DNA of 8,406 nucleotides from CAZUSO01 sp964622775 (GTDB taxonomy: Bacteria > Bacteroidota > Bacteroidia > Chitinophagales > Chitinophagaceae): the NCBI GenBank assembly GCA_964622775.1, contig CAZUSO010000095.1, positions 1-8,406 on the forward strand, in the 5' to 3' direction. Shown piece by piece: positions 6,579 through 8,406 of the stretch (position 1 is its first letter; each line of letters starts with the position of its first letter). The notes beneath the pieces were generated by a model. It was given only the letters and a program-made list of their open reading frames with translations. It ran no database searches and had not been told where the DNA came from. The position numbers and the translations under genes were made by a program.

Positions 6579-6599
6579 AACGTGTAAATAAAGAGCAGC

Positions 6600-6944
6600 A
6601 TGGCAGCATATAAAATAGTAAAGCCATTTTTGAAATGGGCAGGTGGGAAACCCGGCTTATTTCAGACATTAAGCAGGCTTTGCCTACAGACATAATGCGG
6701 ACAGATTTCACCTGTACTGAACCATTTGCAGGTAGCGTGCGGTACTTTTTTAGATGATAAACAATTTAAAAAAGCGGTCATTAATGACATCAATGAAGAC
6801 TTAATAAACACTTACAAAACAATATCTTTAAAACCTGACGAGTTGATTTCAATTCTTGAAATTTTACAAAGGGAATTCCACGATTTAGAAGGCATTGAAG
6901 GAAACAAAAAACACTATTACTACCCCCAAAGAGCATTGTATAAT
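6600..6944 (+). pseudogene. Truncated, frameshifted DNA adenine methyltransferase (Dam/DpnII type)
   Basis: Three reading frames together spell the N-terminal part of a D12-class N6-adenine methyltransferase. The ATG at 6600 gives KPFLKWAGGK, the SAM-binding motif X region. The next frame gives LISDIKQALPT and CTEPFAGS, the FxGxG motif I region. A third frame gives KKAVINDINEDLINTYKTI and ends ...PQRALYN near 6944. Family members are about 260-300 residues, so less than half is present. The catalytic DPPY motif is absent and the product cannot be active. The frame changes fit single-base losses in short runs: A4 to A3 at 6648-6650, GG to G at about 6736, and T7 to T6 at 6746-6751. These methylases usually guard GATC-type sites in restriction-modification systems or phages. 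No nuclease gene is nearby. Confidence 0.85.
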
Positions 6945-6972
6945 TGTAATTTTAAAAAGACAGGCAGGAATA

Positions 6973-7881
6973 ATGAAAAATGTGATTTCAAAGATTATAA
7001 TGCTCTTGGTTTTGACACTGCCTAGTTGCGCAGCGACTTATAAAAACAATGAAAATAATAAAAAAACATCCGGCTATGATTTAAGCAAGCCGGATGTTGC
7101 CCTGGTTCTTCCTGACACATTGAGAGAAATTTCCGGTTTGACCGAAATTGACAGCGCAACCTTTGCCTGTGTTCAGGATGAGAACGGAATTCTTTTCATT
7201 TACAACCTCCTGGAAAATGAAATACAAAAGCAATACATCTTCAATATTGACGGTGATTATGAAGGGATAACACGAGTTGACAGCTCAATGTATATCTTAA
7301 GGAGTGACGGAACTTTATTTGAAATTTCAAATTACCAGTCTTCAAATTTCAAGCTGGCCACTTTTGCAACAGGTATTCCGGCAAATAACAACGAAGGACT
7401 ATGTTATGACCCTGACAACAACAGGTTATTAATTGCATGTAAAGGAAAAATAGCGAAGGGTACTGAATACAAAGACAAAAGGGTAATTTATGGTTTCGAC
7501 CTAAAGACAAAAAAATTGACACAGCATTCGATATTCGACCTCGACCTTCAAATTATTAAGCAATACGCTATTGATAATAAAATTAATCTTCCAACGAAGA
7601 CCAAAAAAAATGGACAAATAACCGAGTCATTTATTAAGCTCATGACTTCGGCAATTGCCATTCATCCCATTACTAAAAAATTATACCTGCTTTCTGCCTC
7701 TGACTATTTGTTTTTTATTTTCAATATGAATGGAGACATCGAGCATTTAGAACTTCTGAATCCAGACATTTTCAACAAAGCCGAAGGCATTACTTTTTTA
7801 GACAATGGAGACATGATTATTACAAACGAAGGACAAGATAAAAAGCCGACATTATTGCGATTTAATTATAAGAAGAAATAA
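6973..7881 (+). CDS. Lipoprotein with SdiA-regulated (YjiK-like) beta-propeller domain
   Basis: The predicted protein has 302 residues. The signal sequence MKNVISKIIMLLVLTLPSC ends in a lipobox (LPSC), so Cys19 would be lipidated and the protein anchored to the cell-envelope membrane. The mature part has LREISGL (50-56), then FACVQDENG (64-72), GDYEGITRVDSSMYILRSDG, NNEGLCYDPDNNRLLIACKG, AIAIHPITKKLYLLSASD and KAEGITFLDNGDMIITNEGQ. These repeated blade-like strands with EG(I/L) turns mark the SdiA-regulated domain family (YjiK in E. coli), whose biochemical role is not established. I place the start at 6973 rather than the upstream in-frame ATG at 6895, because only this start gives a lipoprotein signal and the upstream part lies in the methylase remnant. 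AGGCAGGA precedes it. TATAATTG at 6939-6946, one base from the -7 consensus, may drive it. The gene looks AT-richer than its housekeeping neighbours, suggesting separate origin. Confidence 0.82.
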   Translation: MKNVISKIIMLLVLTLPSCAATYKNNENNKKTSGYDLSKPDVALVLPDTLREISGLTEIDSATFACVQDENGILFIYNLLENEIQKQYIFNIDGDYEGITRVDSSMYILRSDGTLFEISNYQSSNFKLATFATGIPANNNEGLCYDPDNNRLLIACKGKIAKGTEYKDKRVIYGFDLKTKKLTQHSIFDLDLQIIKQYAIDNKINLPTKTKKNGQITESFIKLMTSAIAIHPITKKLYLLSASDYLFFIFNMNGDIEHLELLNPDIFNKAEGITFLDNGDMIITNEGQDKKPTLLRFNYKKK

Positions 7882-7903
7882 AAACTACTGCTAAACCATT
7901 ATG

Positions 7904-7963
7904 CCGGATAGCAAAAAGGTCTGACGAAGCGGAGACCCTGAGCCGAAGGTTTCAGGGCTTTTT
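7904..7963 (+). terminator. Terminator-like repeat, copy 2, bidirectional
   Basis: It starts 22 bases after the lipoprotein stop with CCGGATAGCAAA (7904-7915). Two adjacent hairpins follow: GGTCT/AGACC (7918-7922 and 7933-7937) and CCCTGA/TCAGGG (7936-7941 and 7952-7957). The second is followed on the plus strand by C and five T (7959-7963), a good intrinsic terminator for the lipoprotein gene. The first, read on the minus strand, is followed at once by five T (7913-7917), so it could stop transcription arriving from the right. Copy 1 is at 6310-6370. Confidence 0.7.
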
Positions 7964-8093
7964 CCCGGCCGGTGTTCAGCGACTCTGTTATATGTGGTTT
8001 TTTTCATGTGGCGTAAGGTTTTTTGTCATCCCGAAAAAACGTGCCGTCATCCCGAAAAGAAAATTCCCGTTAGCTGTAGTGTTCAAGTGGATG
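7964..8093. other. Non-coding spacer with a duplicated GTCATCCCGAAAA
   Basis: No gene is seen. GTCATCCCGAAAA occurs at 8025-8037 and again at 8046-8058. The GTCATCCCG core resembles the GTCATTCCG found, in reverse complement, in every unit of the tandem array at 2477-3210, which suggests degenerate pieces of the same repeat superfamily. An 8-bp palindrome CCGGCCGG lies at 7965-7972, just past the terminator. Confidence 0.5.
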
Positions 8094-8283
8094 CGTTCGG
8101 CGTTTCTCTGACTACGCCTCAGCGGTCTCTGACCGCATAGCATAACGCGACAGCCGGATGAAGAAAGATGGTCTATGAATTAACAGGGAGAGGGGCTAAA
8201 ATTAAAATAGGACTATGGCGTTAGGGTTCCCTTTCATTCGGAGCATGAAGTCCGCTGCGACGTAGTCAGAGAAACGCCGAACG
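8094..8283. repeat. Perfect 23-bp inverted repeat enclosing 144 bases
   Basis: CGTTCGGCGTTTCTCTGACT followed by ACG (8094-8116) is the exact reverse complement of 8261-8283. Pairing continues imperfectly inward (CAGCGG at 8120-8125 with CCGCTG at 8252-8257). Just inside the left arm is a separate perfect hairpin GCGGTC-TCT-GACCGC (8122-8136). The enclosed 144 bases contain no gene, so this is not an insertion sequence with a transposase. It could be a non-autonomous element or two copies of one interspersed repeat in opposite orientation. Confidence 0.75.
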
Positions 8284-8386
8284 AGGAATCTCCCGGACGG
8301 GGGCGCGGGCATGCGCCTGGGAGATTCCTCCGCTTCATAAAATTTACTGCGCTGCGTTCCGTAAATTTTACTCCGGTCGGAATGAA
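8233..8386. repeat. Composite palindromic element with nested stems
   Basis: Four matched pairs nest or sit side by side: TTCATTCGGAG (8233-8243) with CTCCG...AATGAA (8371-8386, five-base bulge); ATGAAG (8245-8250) with CTTCAT (8333-8338); GAGGAATCTCCC (8283-8294) with GGGAGATTCCTC (8319-8330, perfect 12 bp), whose loop folds again as GGCGC/GCGCC; and TAAAATTTAC (8338-8347) with GTAAATTTTA (8361-8370, perfect 10 bp). The whole would fold as a branched structure. The GGAATCTCCC/GGAATGA cores are typical of interspersed palindromic repeats of Bacteroidota. A 66-codon minus-strand frame across it is a translation of the repeat and not a gene. Confidence 0.75.
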
Positions 8387-8406
8387 CTGTGGTAATTTCC
8401 AAATTA

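Larger units (their letters stand above)
5932..6599. other. Gene-poor intergenic region with hairpins between trpS and the methylase remnant
   Basis: No credible protein gene was found here. A 159-codon minus-strand frame (5841-6320) enters trpS in another frame, is dominated by Ser, Leu, Phe and Ile, and has no recognisable domain, so I treat it as chance. What the stretch does hold is a hairpin and a 32-codon plus-strand frame at 6205-6324, a terminator-like repeat copy at 6310-6370, a long imperfect hairpin at 6382-6443 with a perfect 11-bp inner stem, and a promoter motif at 6571-6578. The section 5950-6200 shows nothing I can assign. Confidence 0.6.

Noticed and set aside
6726..7025. 99-codon frame with TTG start as an independent gene
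   Set aside because: It is the third-frame part of the broken methylase plus nonsense running into the lipoprotein gene.
8202..8402. 66-codon minus-strand frame at the window end
   Set aside because: It lies wholly in the palindromic element, is Arg/Pro rich, and its codons follow the stem sequences.

Overview
The window reads as chromosomal DNA from a member of the Bacteroidota, most likely a Chitinophagaceae-type soil or freshwater bacterium. Three things support this: the protein families and their sequence style, start codons without strong Shine-Dalgarno sequences, and promoter-like TAnnTTTG motifs upstream of genes. No species can be named from the sequence alone.

Bases 1-2447 hold three minus-strand genes: an uncharacterised 115-residue protein, a PLP-dependent methionine-type aminotransferase and a small outer-membrane beta-barrel protein. 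Bases 2477-3210 are a tandem array of six units (period 123-137 bp). The array separates this group from a second minus-strand group at 3211-5931: tryptophanyl-tRNA synthetase (trpS), a deoxynucleoside kinase and a MoxR-type AAA+ ATPase. The second group is transcribed in that order. It covers translation, deoxynucleoside salvage and a protein-remodelling ATPase, so it looks like a loose housekeeping cluster rather than one pathway.

After trpS (5932 onward) the character changes. A gene-poor stretch of about 670 bp contains strong hairpins and a terminator. It leads to a plus-strand accessory block that looks AT-richer than the housekeeping genes. The block holds the decayed 5' part of a DNA adenine methyltransferase gene, followed directly by an intact lipoprotein gene of the SdiA-regulated (YjiK-like) beta-propeller family. 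Two related terminator-like repeats that share CCGGATAGCAAA bracket the block (6310-6370 and 7904-7963), so it may be an acquired or rearranged island.

The last 440 bp carry no credible gene. They hold a composite palindromic element with a perfect 23-bp inverted repeat, a perfect 12-bp hairpin stem and further nested arms. It resembles the interspersed palindromic repeats common in Bacteroidota genomes.

No clearly new multi-gene system is visible. The most informative oddities are the tandem array that abuts and probably supplies the moxR stop codon, the methylase remnant whose lesions all fall in short base runs, and the composite palindrome.
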